Positions 1-7,949 of a stretch of 13,146 nt of DNA are shown here, piece after piece; the stretch's first letter is position 1, and every line of letters starts with the position of its first letter. Made by a program: the position numbers and the translations under genes. The notes under the pieces are model-generated. The model was not told where the DNA came from. It saw nothing but the letters and a program-made list of their open reading frames with translations, and made no database searches. The stretch is from Comchoanobacter sp040266255 (lineage in GTDB: Bacteria > Pseudomonadota > Gammaproteobacteria > Comchoanobacterales > Comchoanobacteraceae), in contig JBDQEV010000024.1 in the NCBI GenBank assembly GCA_040266255.1, positions 1 to 13,146 on the forward strand. Reading direction: 5' to 3'.

Positions 1-17
1 ATAAAAGAGTTTATCTA

Positions 18-3000
18 ATGCCAAGTCCAGAAGCACAACAAATTTACAAATTACTAGATCCAAGTACTGAGGTCAGTACAGAGAATCTATCTGCTTTAAA
101 GAAATTATTAAGTGAGCAACCTCAAGTCATCAAAGAGACATGCCTTATACAGATAAACCGCTATGATACTCGAAGCACCGTCAATATGTCTCCCCTCCTC
201 TATGTCATGCGCGAAAATCCGAACATAGATCTTATCAACCTATTATGTGAATTTGGTGCTGATGCTTCTGAGTATGAATCTTATTTAGACCCAAAATTTA
301 ATCCAACACTACACTATCGTGACCCTCGCCAAACAGGTTGTGACTACTTTGTTGAACGTCATGTTGCAAAAACGCATATCAAACTGCAAAATACATTACC
401 CCATAGCGCTACTCCAGTCACATATGAGTTCTTATCCCTTCTCACTACGACACGGTATAGCCCATTGCATTATGCCATTCTAAGTGACGATACTGAGTTA
501 TTTTTCTTACTTTGGAAGAGACATAAACAAGCCTATTTACAAAAAATACAGCAAAGCAAAGGTGCATCTGTATCACTTCTATCTGTGGACACGGCAGCTG
601 AGCTTACTCAACTTGCAATTTTGATGGGACGTGTTGATATTGCAAAGGTATTTATTGAAAGAGGACAGTTTGTAAAAAGTGATAAAATAGACGTGTTGGT
701 TAAAGCTGCTATTGCACATGATCAAGTAGATATTCTTAAGTTTCTTACTGGTGATGATACTGAGTTCAAAATCGATGGTCAAACTATTGGTGAGGTTGCT
801 GTTGCAATTACTGGAAACCAATTTCAAAGTCAAATTCATATTCCATATAGTCAATCTAAATGTTTACAGCACTTAATCAGTAGCAAGTTTAAAAAAGATG
901 GATACTACCCAACATATGAATGGCTTGGGAACATCAATTTTGAACTCTCCAAAGCATTAGGAGCAATGTGTGAAGTTAACCAACGTTTACAAAACGCAGT
1001 TGCAGAAAAATCTGTCTCTAAAGTAAAGCAGTTCTTTGAACAATACACATTTGACCGAGCAATTCACTTGGTCGTCTCTAATAATAGCTTAGATGACCTC
1101 AAATTCCTTGAAACATGTGGTGCACCTCTAACAACTAATATTGCGCTTACATGTGCACTTGCTGGACACTCAGATGACATGCTGCTGTATTGCTTAAATA
1201 AAAACCATGATTTTGAATGTGGCAAAATTAGTTCAGAACACATATTACATGATGCTATCATCCGAGATAGTAGCCAGTTTATTCAAGCTATCATTGATAA
1301 CCCTAAGATTTCTAGAAAACAACTCAAAGAACTTGCTAAATTAGCCGTTGAACTAAATGCTATTAACGTTTTTAAAATCCTATGTAGATCAGGCCTTGTT
1401 CAAGACATTCAGGGTGAATTAACTAATATTGCATTAAAAAAGAAACATGAAGAAGTCCTAGAAGAACTATTGTGCCAAGTGGAGCACTCTGATCAATACT
1501 TTTATAACTTATTGCTTTCTGCAATTGAGCACAAAGACCTAGAATTAGTAGAGTCACTGATTCCAAGAGTTCCTATAAACGTAATACACGATCAACGACT
1601 GACTCCCCTTCAAACCGCAGTCTTACATTATGATCAAGCTATTTTTAATTTGGTTCTAGCACAAACAACAGATGTCAATGCATTCTCTAGGTCTAATAGT
1701 CCTCTGATTTTAGCAATAGGTCTTACTCCAGATATCAATAAAGATGTACTTCACATCGTAGAAGCGCTACTCATGAAAGGAGCAAAGCCAAACCAAATGG
1801 AACGCTTAAGCAAAGAGAATCGAGCAAAGATTCCCTTCTGCAGTAAAAAGTTCACTACACTACAGGAAAACAAGCTGCACTCTAAAGGCAGTACTTTCAA
1901 TAAAAAAGCTCCTAGTACCAATGCTTTTCTACTTGCAACAGCAACCTTTCCAACGATAAGATTTACTATCCTTGATAGAGTATATAAAGCTGATACTGCC
2001 ATATTCAATCTCATGCTGGCACATGGAGCAGACCTAACGTTGGTTGATGGGATTGGAAATAATCCATTAATCACCTTATTAGCCAATATGAATTATCAAT
2101 TCGAGGATGAGGGAACTCTTCAGCCTTGTTTAAATCTTTTGCCTTTCCTGCTGAGACAGGATAAGAGCTTACTGTTTAAAGAAAATAACTTCTCTGTTAG
2201 CGCACTTAGTTTAGGCAAGTCCCTTGGAGAAAAGTACTTCAAGTCTATACTCACTACAAGCTTCTCTCTCCTAATTGAGCATCATTTAAAAGAAGAAGAA
2301 TACTCAGCAGCTGAAGAAGCTTATCATATCATGTCATCTATCCAAAAGCAGATGGAATGGGATGACCTTTGTGCAGAAGTTACATCGTTCTCTTTTTGCA
2401 TTATCTCAAAACATGTCCAATTCATTCCAACTATTGCAGATTATGTTGTAGACCTATCAAGTCTCGTCATTAAGAAAACACTAACTTCAGTAAAAGATAC
2501 CTTCGCTGAATTTGATCAAATGGCACCAAAGAATTTAAAAAAAATGTGGGCCAACAGAAAAATACAAAAACCTGGAAGCTTTCAACTTGATGGTTGTTTT
2601 AAAATATCAAAGAATTCAGGCACCCGTCCCCTTTCACCCCTTATTTGGGCGTTAAAGCATGATCAAAAAGATCTATTCTCAAAATTGGTTACACTCAACC
2701 CTGAATCTTTAAAGCATAGTATACCCTCTGCATCCAAAACCCATATGCAAAGAAAGTGCTCGACTGAGGGCATAGAGACTGATAACAATATTAATATTCT
2801 GCAGTATCTCAAGGTGTTAATTCAATCATCTCATAATAGAGACTTTTCGCATTACATTACCGTTATGTTGCAGCACTATAAAGACTTTAACCCTTTAGAA
2901 TGGCAAGCACTACTCACTGGCATGTTAGCCTACCAATATATAAACCAACATCTCAAAACTCATATTTTAGATTGTATCCAGAAGTTAGGAGATTATATCT

Positions 3001-3560
3001 CATACGATACTGGAATTCCCAGCTGTGCCGATCAGTCTGTGACTATATTTGCAGGAGCCTTTGGTGATACGGATATCCTTGGGGCAATTGAGCAAGCTCA
3101 TGAACTAGAAACGCTCAATCTTAATTATGAATCTCCCCGACTACAGGCGAATGCTTTAACCTCTGCAGTAGACCATTGTAATCTTGAGTCTGTACGATGG
3201 TTAATTTGCCGATTACACATACAAGGTAGCCTTAATCTATTTTCCCGCTACTTTAATCAAACATATCTAGATGCAGCATATGATAAGGTGGAGGCACTGT
3301 GTTTACATAGCAAGTCTGAGCCAGACCCCAATCTAGGCAGTTGTATTATGATATTCAACGACTTCTTAAAGATTCATTTAACATGGAAATCCGTTCCCAA
3401 AGCTAATGTATTTGAAGACCCTGAAATACGAGTAGCCTGTAGAAGCCTCGTTAAAGATCCAAGATTAGCTAGCATGTTTGATAAATTTATTGAAGAAAAA
3501 CAGAAATCAGCAACTGCTAATGTTAAAGTGGAGGAAACACGATCCAATGTAGCCCCCTAA
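18..3560 (+). CDS. Large ankyrin-repeat protein, candidate secreted effector
   Basis: This encodes 1180 residues with many degenerate ankyrin-type helix-turn-helix units. Examples are residues about 57-83 (SPLLYVM...LLCEFGADAS), 146-172 (RYSPLHYAI), 195-245, 345-395, 407-462, 527-556 (LTPLQTAVLHYDQ...TDVNA), 559-592 (ALLMKGAKPN), 656-712 (LMLAHGADLTLVDGIGNNPL), 871-900 (SPLIWALKHDQKDLF) and 1006-1070. Residues about 715-860 are helical and less ankyrin-like. There is no signal peptide and no membrane segment, so it looks soluble. The ATG at 18 has an AAGAG Shine-Dalgarno-like stretch 8 nt upstream. Ankyrin proteins of this size in gammaproteobacteria often belong to intracellular species and may be type IV secretion effectors; the C-terminus carries paired glutamates (1159-1160, 1172-1173), loosely like a Dot/Icm E-block. 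No enzymatic domain is recognised. Effector status is inference; the ankyrin fold is well supported by pattern. It stands apart from lepA by 151 nt and is probably a separate transcript. Confidence 0.8.
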   Translation: MPSPEAQQIYKLLDPSTEVSTENLSALKKLLSEQPQVIKETCLIQINRYDTRSTVNMSPLLYVMRENPNIDLINLLCEFGADASEYESYLDPKFNPTLHYRDPRQTGCDYFVERHVAKTHIKLQNTLPHSATPVTYEFLSLLTTTRYSPLHYAILSDDTELFFLLWKRHKQAYLQKIQQSKGASVSLLSVDTAAELTQLAILMGRVDIAKVFIERGQFVKSDKIDVLVKAAIAHDQVDILKFLTGDDTEFKIDGQTIGEVAVAITGNQFQSQIHIPYSQSKCLQHLISSKFKKDGYYPTYEWLGNINFELSKALGAMCEVNQRLQNAVAEKSVSKVKQFFEQYTFDRAIHLVVSNNSLDDLKFLETCGAPLTTNIALTCALAGHSDDMLLYCLNKNHDFECGKISSEHILHDAIIRDSSQFIQAIIDNPKISRKQLKELAKLAVELNAINVFKILCRSGLVQDIQGELTNIALKKKHEEVLEELLCQVEHSDQYFYNLLLSAIEHKDLELVESLIPRVPINVIHDQRLTPLQTAVLHYDQAIFNLVLAQTTDVNAFSRSNSPLILAIGLTPDINKDVLHIVEALLMKGAKPNQMERLSKENRAKIPFCSKKFTTLQENKLHSKGSTFNKKAPSTNAFLLATATFPTIRFTILDRVYKADTAIFNLMLAHGADLTLVDGIGNNPLITLLANMNYQFEDEGTLQPCLNLLPFLLRQDKSLLFKENNFSVSALSLGKSLGEKYFKSILTTSFSLLIEHHLKEEEYSAAEEAYHIMSSIQKQMEWDDLCAEVTSFSFCIISKHVQFIPTIADYVVDLSSLVIKKTLTSVKDTFAEFDQMAPKNLKKMWANRKIQKPGSFQLDGCFKISKNSGTRPLSPLIWALKHDQKDLFSKLVTLNPESLKHSIPSASKTHMQRKCSTEGIETDNNINILQYLKVLIQSSHNRDFSHYITVMLQHYKDFNPLEWQALLTGMLAYQYINQHLKTHILDCIQKLGDYISYDTGIPSCADQSVTIFAGAFGDTDILGAIEQAHELETLNLNYESPRLQANALTSAVDHCNLESVRWLICRLHIQGSLNLFSRYFNQTYLDAAYDKVEALCLHSKSEPDPNLGSCIMIFNDFLKIHLTWKSVPKANVFEDPEIRVACRSLVKDPRLASMFDKFIEEKQKSATANVKVEETRSNVAP

Positions 3561-3661
3561 CCGCTACACAGCACAATTAGTTAATTGAATGCGTTAATAT
3601 TTGATCAGAAAGCAACACATGATGTAAAAAAGTCAGTTTACTTAGGCTTATTCTTGCATGC

Positions 3662-3670
3662 TGCTAAAAT
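3662..3670 (+). promoter_or_regulatory. Candidate extended -10 promoter of lepA
   Basis: TGCTAAAAT fits the extended -10 pattern TGnTATAAT with one mismatch in the hexamer. No good -35 lies 16-18 nt upstream (TTAGGC at 3642-3647 matches poorly), which extended -10 promoters can tolerate. Transcription would begin near 3677, giving a leader of about 35 nt before the lepA ATG at 3712. The rest of the 151-nt gap (3561-3711) shows no gene and no convincing terminator for the ankyrin gene. Confidence 0.4.
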
Positions 3671-3711
3671 ATCTGTAGACTTATCGTAGGCTATTTAGGC
3701 ATTTAGTTAAT

Positions 3712-5508
3712 ATGAAAAATATTCGTAATTTCTCAATTATTGCACACATCGATCATGGTAAATCAACTTTATCAGATCGGTTTATTGAAAAGTGTCAAGG
3801 TATTACACCACGTGACATGCGTTCTCAATACCTTGATAAAATGGATATTGAGAGAGAAAGAGGGATTACTGTCAAAGCACAAGTCGTCACTTTATTTTAT
3901 CAGGCTAGAGATGGAGAAACCTACCAACTTAACCTCATTGATACACCAGGACATGTCGACTTTTCCTATGAAGTCTCTCGTTCACTGGCAGGATGTGAAG
4001 GTGCCATGCTTGTTGTCGATGCAGCTCAAGGTGTCGAAGCACAAACAGTTGCAGTGTGCTTTATGGCTCTAGAACAGGACTTAGAAATCTTTCCAGTCTT
4101 GAATAAAATTGATTTACCACAAGCAAGACCTGATGAGGTAAAAGTAGAAATTGAAGAGATGATTGGTTTAGAAACTGATCAAACATGTTTAGTCAGTGCC
4201 AAAAGTGGAAAAGGCATTGAAGATCTTCTAGAACAAATCGTCAAAGAAGTTCCTCCACCGACTGGAGAGGTCGACGCGCCGCTTCGTGCTTTGATATTAG
4301 ACTCATGGTTTGATAGTTATCTCGGTGTTGTTTCTTTAGTACGTATCGTAGATGGAGAAATCAACTCCGGTGATAAAATTCAAGTCATGTCGACTCAAAA
4401 GACTTATAGTGCAGAGCAAGTCGGGATTTTTGATCCTAAACAGACACCTACAAAATCACTAAAAACTGGTGAAGTAGGCTTTATTATCGCAGGAATAAAA
4501 GATATTTATGGTGCTCCTGTAGGTGATACCATTACCAAAGCAAAAGAACCCACCAAAGATGTACTCAGCGGATTTAAAACTGTTCAGCCACAAGTCTATG
4601 CTGGATTATTCCCCTCCTCAACAGATCAGTACCAACTACTACGTGAGTCCTTGGCCAAACTAAAACTCAATGATGCTGCGCTCTTTTATGAGCCAGAAAG
4701 TTCTCAGGCATTAGGCTTTGGCTTCAGATGTGGATTCCTTGGTATGCTGCATATGGAAATTGTACAAGAAAGACTAGAGCGTGAATATAAGCTAGATCTC
4801 ATTTCTACTGCGCCAACAGTCATCTATAAGATTGAAACCAAAGCAGGTGAAACACAAGATGTGGACTGCCCATCAAAACTAACTGATAAATCCAAAATTG
4901 CAACACTTTCTGAGCCAATTGCTTCAGTGAATATTCTAACGCCTCCAGATTATGTTGGTGCACTCATTACACTTTGTATCAATCGAAGAGGAATACAGCA
5001 GTCTTTAACCTATGCTGGAAAACAAGCTAATTTACACTTTCATATCCCTATGAATGAGGTCATCTTAGACTTTTTTGATCGGGTCAAATCACTTTCTAGA
5101 GGGTATGCTTCACTTGATTACCACTTGCTTCGCTACGAAGTAGCACCATTGGTAAAACTAGACATTATGATCAATGGTGATCCAGTTGATGCTCTTGCAT
5201 TGATTGTACACCAAGATGCGGCATACAGATTAGGGCGATCACTTGCGAAAAAGCTAAAAGAGATCATTCCAAAACAAATGTTTGCCGTAGCCATTCAAGC
5301 CGCTATTGGCTCAAAGATTATTGCACGTGAGTCTATTAGCGCCATGCGGAAAAATGTAACAGCCAAATGCTATGGTGGTGATATCTCTCGAAAGAAAAAG
5401 CTACTTGAAAAACAAAAAGCCGGTAAAAAACGCATGAAGCAAATTGGACAAGTCCATATTCCTCAAGAGGCATTTCTTGCCATTATCAAATCTGACGAAA
5501 GAGATTAA
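3712..5508 (+). CDS. lepA: Elongation factor 4 (LepA), ribosome-associated GTPase
   Basis: This 598-residue protein is almost exactly the length of E. coli LepA. The GTPase motifs are all intact: G1 AHIDHGKST (11-19), G2 RGIT (50-53), G3 DTPGHVDF (77-84), G4 NKID (131-134) and G5 SAK (162-164). They are followed by the EF-G-like domains, and the conserved LepA-specific C-terminal tail ends in GKKRMKQIG...IPQEAFLAI. The family binds the ribosome, and back-translocation or roles in initiation and 30S biogenesis have been proposed for it. The start is the ATG that places AHIDHGKST at the usual distance; its Shine-Dalgarno is weak (TAGG, 12 nt upstream). It is followed after 2 nt by lepB, the usual lepA-lepB pairing, and probably leads the operon. 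Confidence 0.98.
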   Translation: MKNIRNFSIIAHIDHGKSTLSDRFIEKCQGITPRDMRSQYLDKMDIERERGITVKAQVVTLFYQARDGETYQLNLIDTPGHVDFSYEVSRSLAGCEGAMLVVDAAQGVEAQTVAVCFMALEQDLEIFPVLNKIDLPQARPDEVKVEIEEMIGLETDQTCLVSAKSGKGIEDLLEQIVKEVPPPTGEVDAPLRALILDSWFDSYLGVVSLVRIVDGEINSGDKIQVMSTQKTYSAEQVGIFDPKQTPTKSLKTGEVGFIIAGIKDIYGAPVGDTITKAKEPTKDVLSGFKTVQPQVYAGLFPSSTDQYQLLRESLAKLKLNDAALFYEPESSQALGFGFRCGFLGMLHMEIVQERLEREYKLDLISTAPTVIYKIETKAGETQDVDCPSKLTDKSKIATLSEPIASVNILTPPDYVGALITLCINRRGIQQSLTYAGKQANLHFHIPMNEVILDFFDRVKSLSRGYASLDYHLLRYEVAPLVKLDIMINGDPVDALALIVHQDAAYRLGRSLAKKLKEIIPKQMFAVAIQAAIGSKIIARESISAMRKNVTAKCYGGDISRKKKLLEKQKAGKKRMKQIGQVHIPQEAFLAIIKSDERD

Positions 5509-5510
5509 AT

Positions 5511-6404
5511 ATGTTTATTTTTATTGCGTCACTGACTGTTATTTCTGCACTCTTTATCAGTTATTCTAGGGTGCTTTTCTACCAAAAAGTTACCAAACCC
5601 AAATGGCTTGATCACTTGCAATATGCGTCTGTTTTTGCCGGTGCATATGTTATTATTCAGCTTTCAAATGCCAGTACATTTCTCTCTATTGCCGCAGTCA
5701 CTTTAACACTAGCACATCTTTATGATCGATTATTGTGTTCACAAAAGCCTGACAAAGAAGTTGCCATGATTGTTGGTGTAAGCCGTGAAATGTGGCTGTT
5801 TGTTTTAATATTTTGCCTCTTTAGAGCGCTTATTTATGACTACTCTGCAGTCCCATCAGGATCAATGGAGCCCACACTCTATGCTGGTGATTTGCTAGCC
5901 ATCAACAAATCTGCCTATTATAGTAAGATTCCACCATTCCAAACACCTTTGTTCAATATCTCTCAGCCAAAAGCAGGTGATGTGATTGTATTTTTAAGCC
6001 CTGAAGATAAAAATATGCATTACATCAAGAGGGTGATTGCTGGACCTGGGGATCATGTGGTTTATAAAGATAAACAATACACAATCAATGGTAAAACAGC
6101 AGAATTTTCAGAAGAGTCCCTGCAAGAAAACAATGACCACTGGCTATCAACATATAATGAGAACCTATCAGGCGTTCAGCATGCAGTACAAATTGATCAG
6201 CGCACCTATAACCGTAATGATGTTGATTTAGTTGTACCCAAGGGACACTACTTTGTTTCCGGAGACAACAGAGACTTTAGCTATGACTCTCGATACTTCG
6301 GACCAATTCATCAAGACCTCATTGTTGGTAAAGCTACTCATATCATCACTCAATTTTCTTATCCCATACCTCTGAGCTTTTCTCGCAGTGGAAGGATAGC
6401 CTAA
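5511..6404 (+). CDS. lepB: Signal peptidase I (LepB)
   Basis: This is the inner-membrane serine protease that removes Sec and Tat signal peptides. The 297-residue protein has N-terminal hydrophobic segments at about 3-24, 38-70 and 93-110, then the periplasmic catalytic domain. The nucleophile is Ser118 in PSGSMEPTL and the general base is Lys173 in HYIKRVIAGPGD. The late box SGDNRDFSYDSRYFG (250-264) is also present. Three hydrophobic segments before the catalytic serine is one more than the E. coli enzyme is usually drawn with, so the second may be two short passes or membrane-associated. The start lies 2 nt after the lepA stop with GAAAGAG just upstream as Shine-Dalgarno, so lepA and lepB are almost certainly cotranscribed. 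Confidence 0.97.
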   Translation: MFIFIASLTVISALFISYSRVLFYQKVTKPKWLDHLQYASVFAGAYVIIQLSNASTFLSIAAVTLTLAHLYDRLLCSQKPDKEVAMIVGVSREMWLFVLIFCLFRALIYDYSAVPSGSMEPTLYAGDLLAINKSAYYSKIPPFQTPLFNISQPKAGDVIVFLSPEDKNMHYIKRVIAGPGDHVVYKDKQYTINGKTAEFSEESLQENNDHWLSTYNENLSGVQHAVQIDQRTYNRNDVDLVVPKGHYFVSGDNRDFSYDSRYFGPIHQDLIVGKATHIITQFSYPIPLSFSRSGRIA

Positions 6405-6408
6405 GGGA

Positions 6409-6437
6409 TTGATTAAATTATGATTTTATTGTATAAT
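6409..6437 (+). promoter_or_regulatory. Near-consensus sigma70-type promoter overlapping the rnc start
   Basis: TTGATT (6409-6414) and a perfect TATAAT (6432-6437) are separated by exactly 17 nt. The TATAAT overlaps the first two bases of the predicted rnc ATG at 6436, so transcripts would start near 6443-6445, downstream of that ATG. Such RNAs could only use the in-frame ATG codons at 6451 or 6454 and would have a very short leader. Confidence 0.6.
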
Positions 6438-7086
6438 GAATAAAAAAACAATGATGATTGAAGAGATACTGGATTACAACTTTGAAAATAAGTCTTTGCT
6501 AAAGCAAGCACTAACGCATAGAAGCAAACATACTAAGAACTACGAGCGACTTGAGTTTGTAGGCGATACTGTTTTGTCCCTTTGTGTCAGCCAATACTTA
6601 TATGCGCATACAAACTATAAAGAAGGCCCTTTATCTGTTATCAGATCTGACTTAGTGAGTAAAACTAACCTAAATGAAGTTGGGCTTAAAATTCAAATTG
6701 ATCAGTATATCATCACAGCCAAAAAACAAGTCATTAGCGAAAGCATTAGAGCTGATGTAATTGAAGCACTGATTGGCGCAGTATTTTTAGACTCAAATCT
6801 AGAAACGTGCTATCAACTGATTCAACAACATATTATTGATACATCATCACTCAAACCGATCAAGGATAGCAAAACCATGCTACAAGAGTGGACACACCAG
6901 AAAAAAACTGCCCTACCCAAGTATAATCTTGTCAATACTTCTGGGCCTGCACATGACTTAAAGTATGAAACTGAGTGTCTACTGGAGTCAGGTCAATCTG
7001 CACGAGCTACAGCTAAAACAAAGCAAAGCTCTGAACAAAAAGCAGCCAAAATACTTTATCAACAACTAACGGAAGAAATTGCATGA
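6436..7086 (+). CDS. rnc: Ribonuclease III
   Basis: This double-strand-specific endoribonuclease processes rRNA precursors and some mRNAs. The 216-residue protein (226 in E. coli) has the RNase III signature ERLEFVGDTVL at 37-47. Metal and catalytic acids correspond to Glu37, Glu40, Asp44, Asp107 and Glu110, the last two in SIRADVIEALIGAVFLDS. A double-stranded RNA binding domain occupies about 144-213, with a conserved region around PKYNLVNTSGPAHDLKY and KAAKILYQQL. The ATG at 6436 has no Shine-Dalgarno and overlaps a strong -10 box; ATG 6451 or 6454 (Met6 or Met7) would keep the whole catalytic domain and may be the real start for RNA made from that promoter. The stop overlaps the era start in an ATGA, implying translational coupling. 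Confidence 0.96.
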   Translation: MNKKTMMIEEILDYNFENKSLLKQALTHRSKHTKNYERLEFVGDTVLSLCVSQYLYAHTNYKEGPLSVIRSDLVSKTNLNEVGLKIQIDQYIITAKKQVISESIRADVIEALIGAVFLDSNLETCYQLIQQHIIDTSSLKPIKDSKTMLQEWTHQKKTALPKYNLVNTSGPAHDLKYETECLLESGQSARATAKTKQSSEQKAAKILYQQLTEEIA

Positions 7087-7949
7087 AAAAAACAATTCGT
7101 ATCTGCTTCACAGGAAGACCAAATGTTGGAAAATCAACACTAACTAACCTATTGCTTAAAGTCCCACTGGCAATTGAAAGCCCAAGACCTCAAACAACAT
7201 GGTATGCAGTAAGAGGCTTATTAAAAAAGCCACAAGCAAATTTCATTTTGACTGATACACCTGGTATACACCAGTTGATACACCGTGAACAAAACAAGCG
7301 CATGAACAAAATTGCCCATCATGCAATGATGGACAATGAACTCATTTGCCATATGATCACTCCTCCGTCTTGGCGTGAAGAAGATGAACATATCAGACAA
7401 ATGATCATGGAACTTAATAAGCCTTGTATTCTACTGGTGAACCAAGTTGACCGTTTTAAACCATCACAACTTCTCCCATTTATGGAATATGTTAAGCAAA
7501 AAGGCTATGTGCATATTTTACCCATTAGTGCAAAAACAGGTCTTAATGTTGATCTGATGATAGAAGACTGGTTACAAATCGCACCAGAGACTCAGTATCC
7601 TCATTTGATTAACTTAGAGTACACTGAGGCTTTCTTAGCACAAGAAATGATTCGTGAGCAACTAATGCTCAACCTCTCTTCTGAAATGCCATACTCTACA
7701 TATATAGAGATCTTTCGAACCAAGCAGGAAGAAAAAAGGCTGCTAATTGATGTCAACCTCCACGTTAAACATATTGGACAGAAAAAGATTATCATTGGTG
7801 AAAATGGTGCAATGATTAAGAAAATTGGAGAAACTGCTCGGAAAAGGCTGCAAAACGTTCTTAAAAAACGTATCATGTTAAAAACATGGGTCAAAGTGAA
7901 CCCACAACTTTCTGAGAATCGTTACATTGATCAGTATCTTGACAGCTAA
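7083..7949 (+). CDS. era: GTPase Era, 30S maturation factor
   Basis: Era binds 16S rRNA near its 3' end and acts in small-subunit assembly at the membrane or on the ribosome. The 288-residue protein (about 300 in relatives) has G1 GRPNVGKST (11-19), the G2 threonine in RPQTTW (35-40), G3 DTPG (58-61) and G5 SAK (149-151). The G4 motif reads NQVD (120-123) instead of the usual NKxD. A C-terminal KH domain follows, with the GxxG loop GENG at 239-242 in IIIGENGAMIKKIG and the typical LKTWVKV end. The region just after G3 (ELICHMITPP) lacks the usual aspartate-containing strand. The start is the ATGA overlap with rnc; the last 23 nt overlap the next gene. Identity is secure, and reduced or altered guanine recognition is only an inference. 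Confidence 0.95.
   Translation: MKKTIRICFTGRPNVGKSTLTNLLLKVPLAIESPRPQTTWYAVRGLLKKPQANFILTDTPGIHQLIHREQNKRMNKIAHHAMMDNELICHMITPPSWREEDEHIRQMIMELNKPCILLVNQVDRFKPSQLLPFMEYVKQKGYVHILPISAKTGLNVDLMIEDWLQIAPETQYPHLINLEYTEAFLAQEMIREQLMLNLSSEMPYSTYIEIFRTKQEEKRLLIDVNLHVKHIGQKKIIIGENGAMIKKIGETARKRLQNVLKKRIMLKTWVKVNPQLSENRYIDQYLDS

Noticed and set aside
1751..2086. Minus-strand frame of 111 codons inside the ankyrin gene
   Set aside because: It overlaps fully with the well-supported ankyrin reading frame and shows no recognisable domain.
18..3560. Ankyrin gene as part of a toxin-antitoxin or phage defence system
   Set aside because: No nuclease, helicase or partner gene lies next to it in the window; ankyrin repeats alone do not support this.
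3601..3630. Second lepA promoter, TTGATC with TAAAAA
   Set aside because: The -10 is poor and the spacing 18 nt; the extended -10 at 3662-3670 is the better candidate.
3561..3661. Terminator after the ankyrin gene
   Set aside because: Only short AT-rich inverted repeats are present, with no GC-rich stem and T-run.
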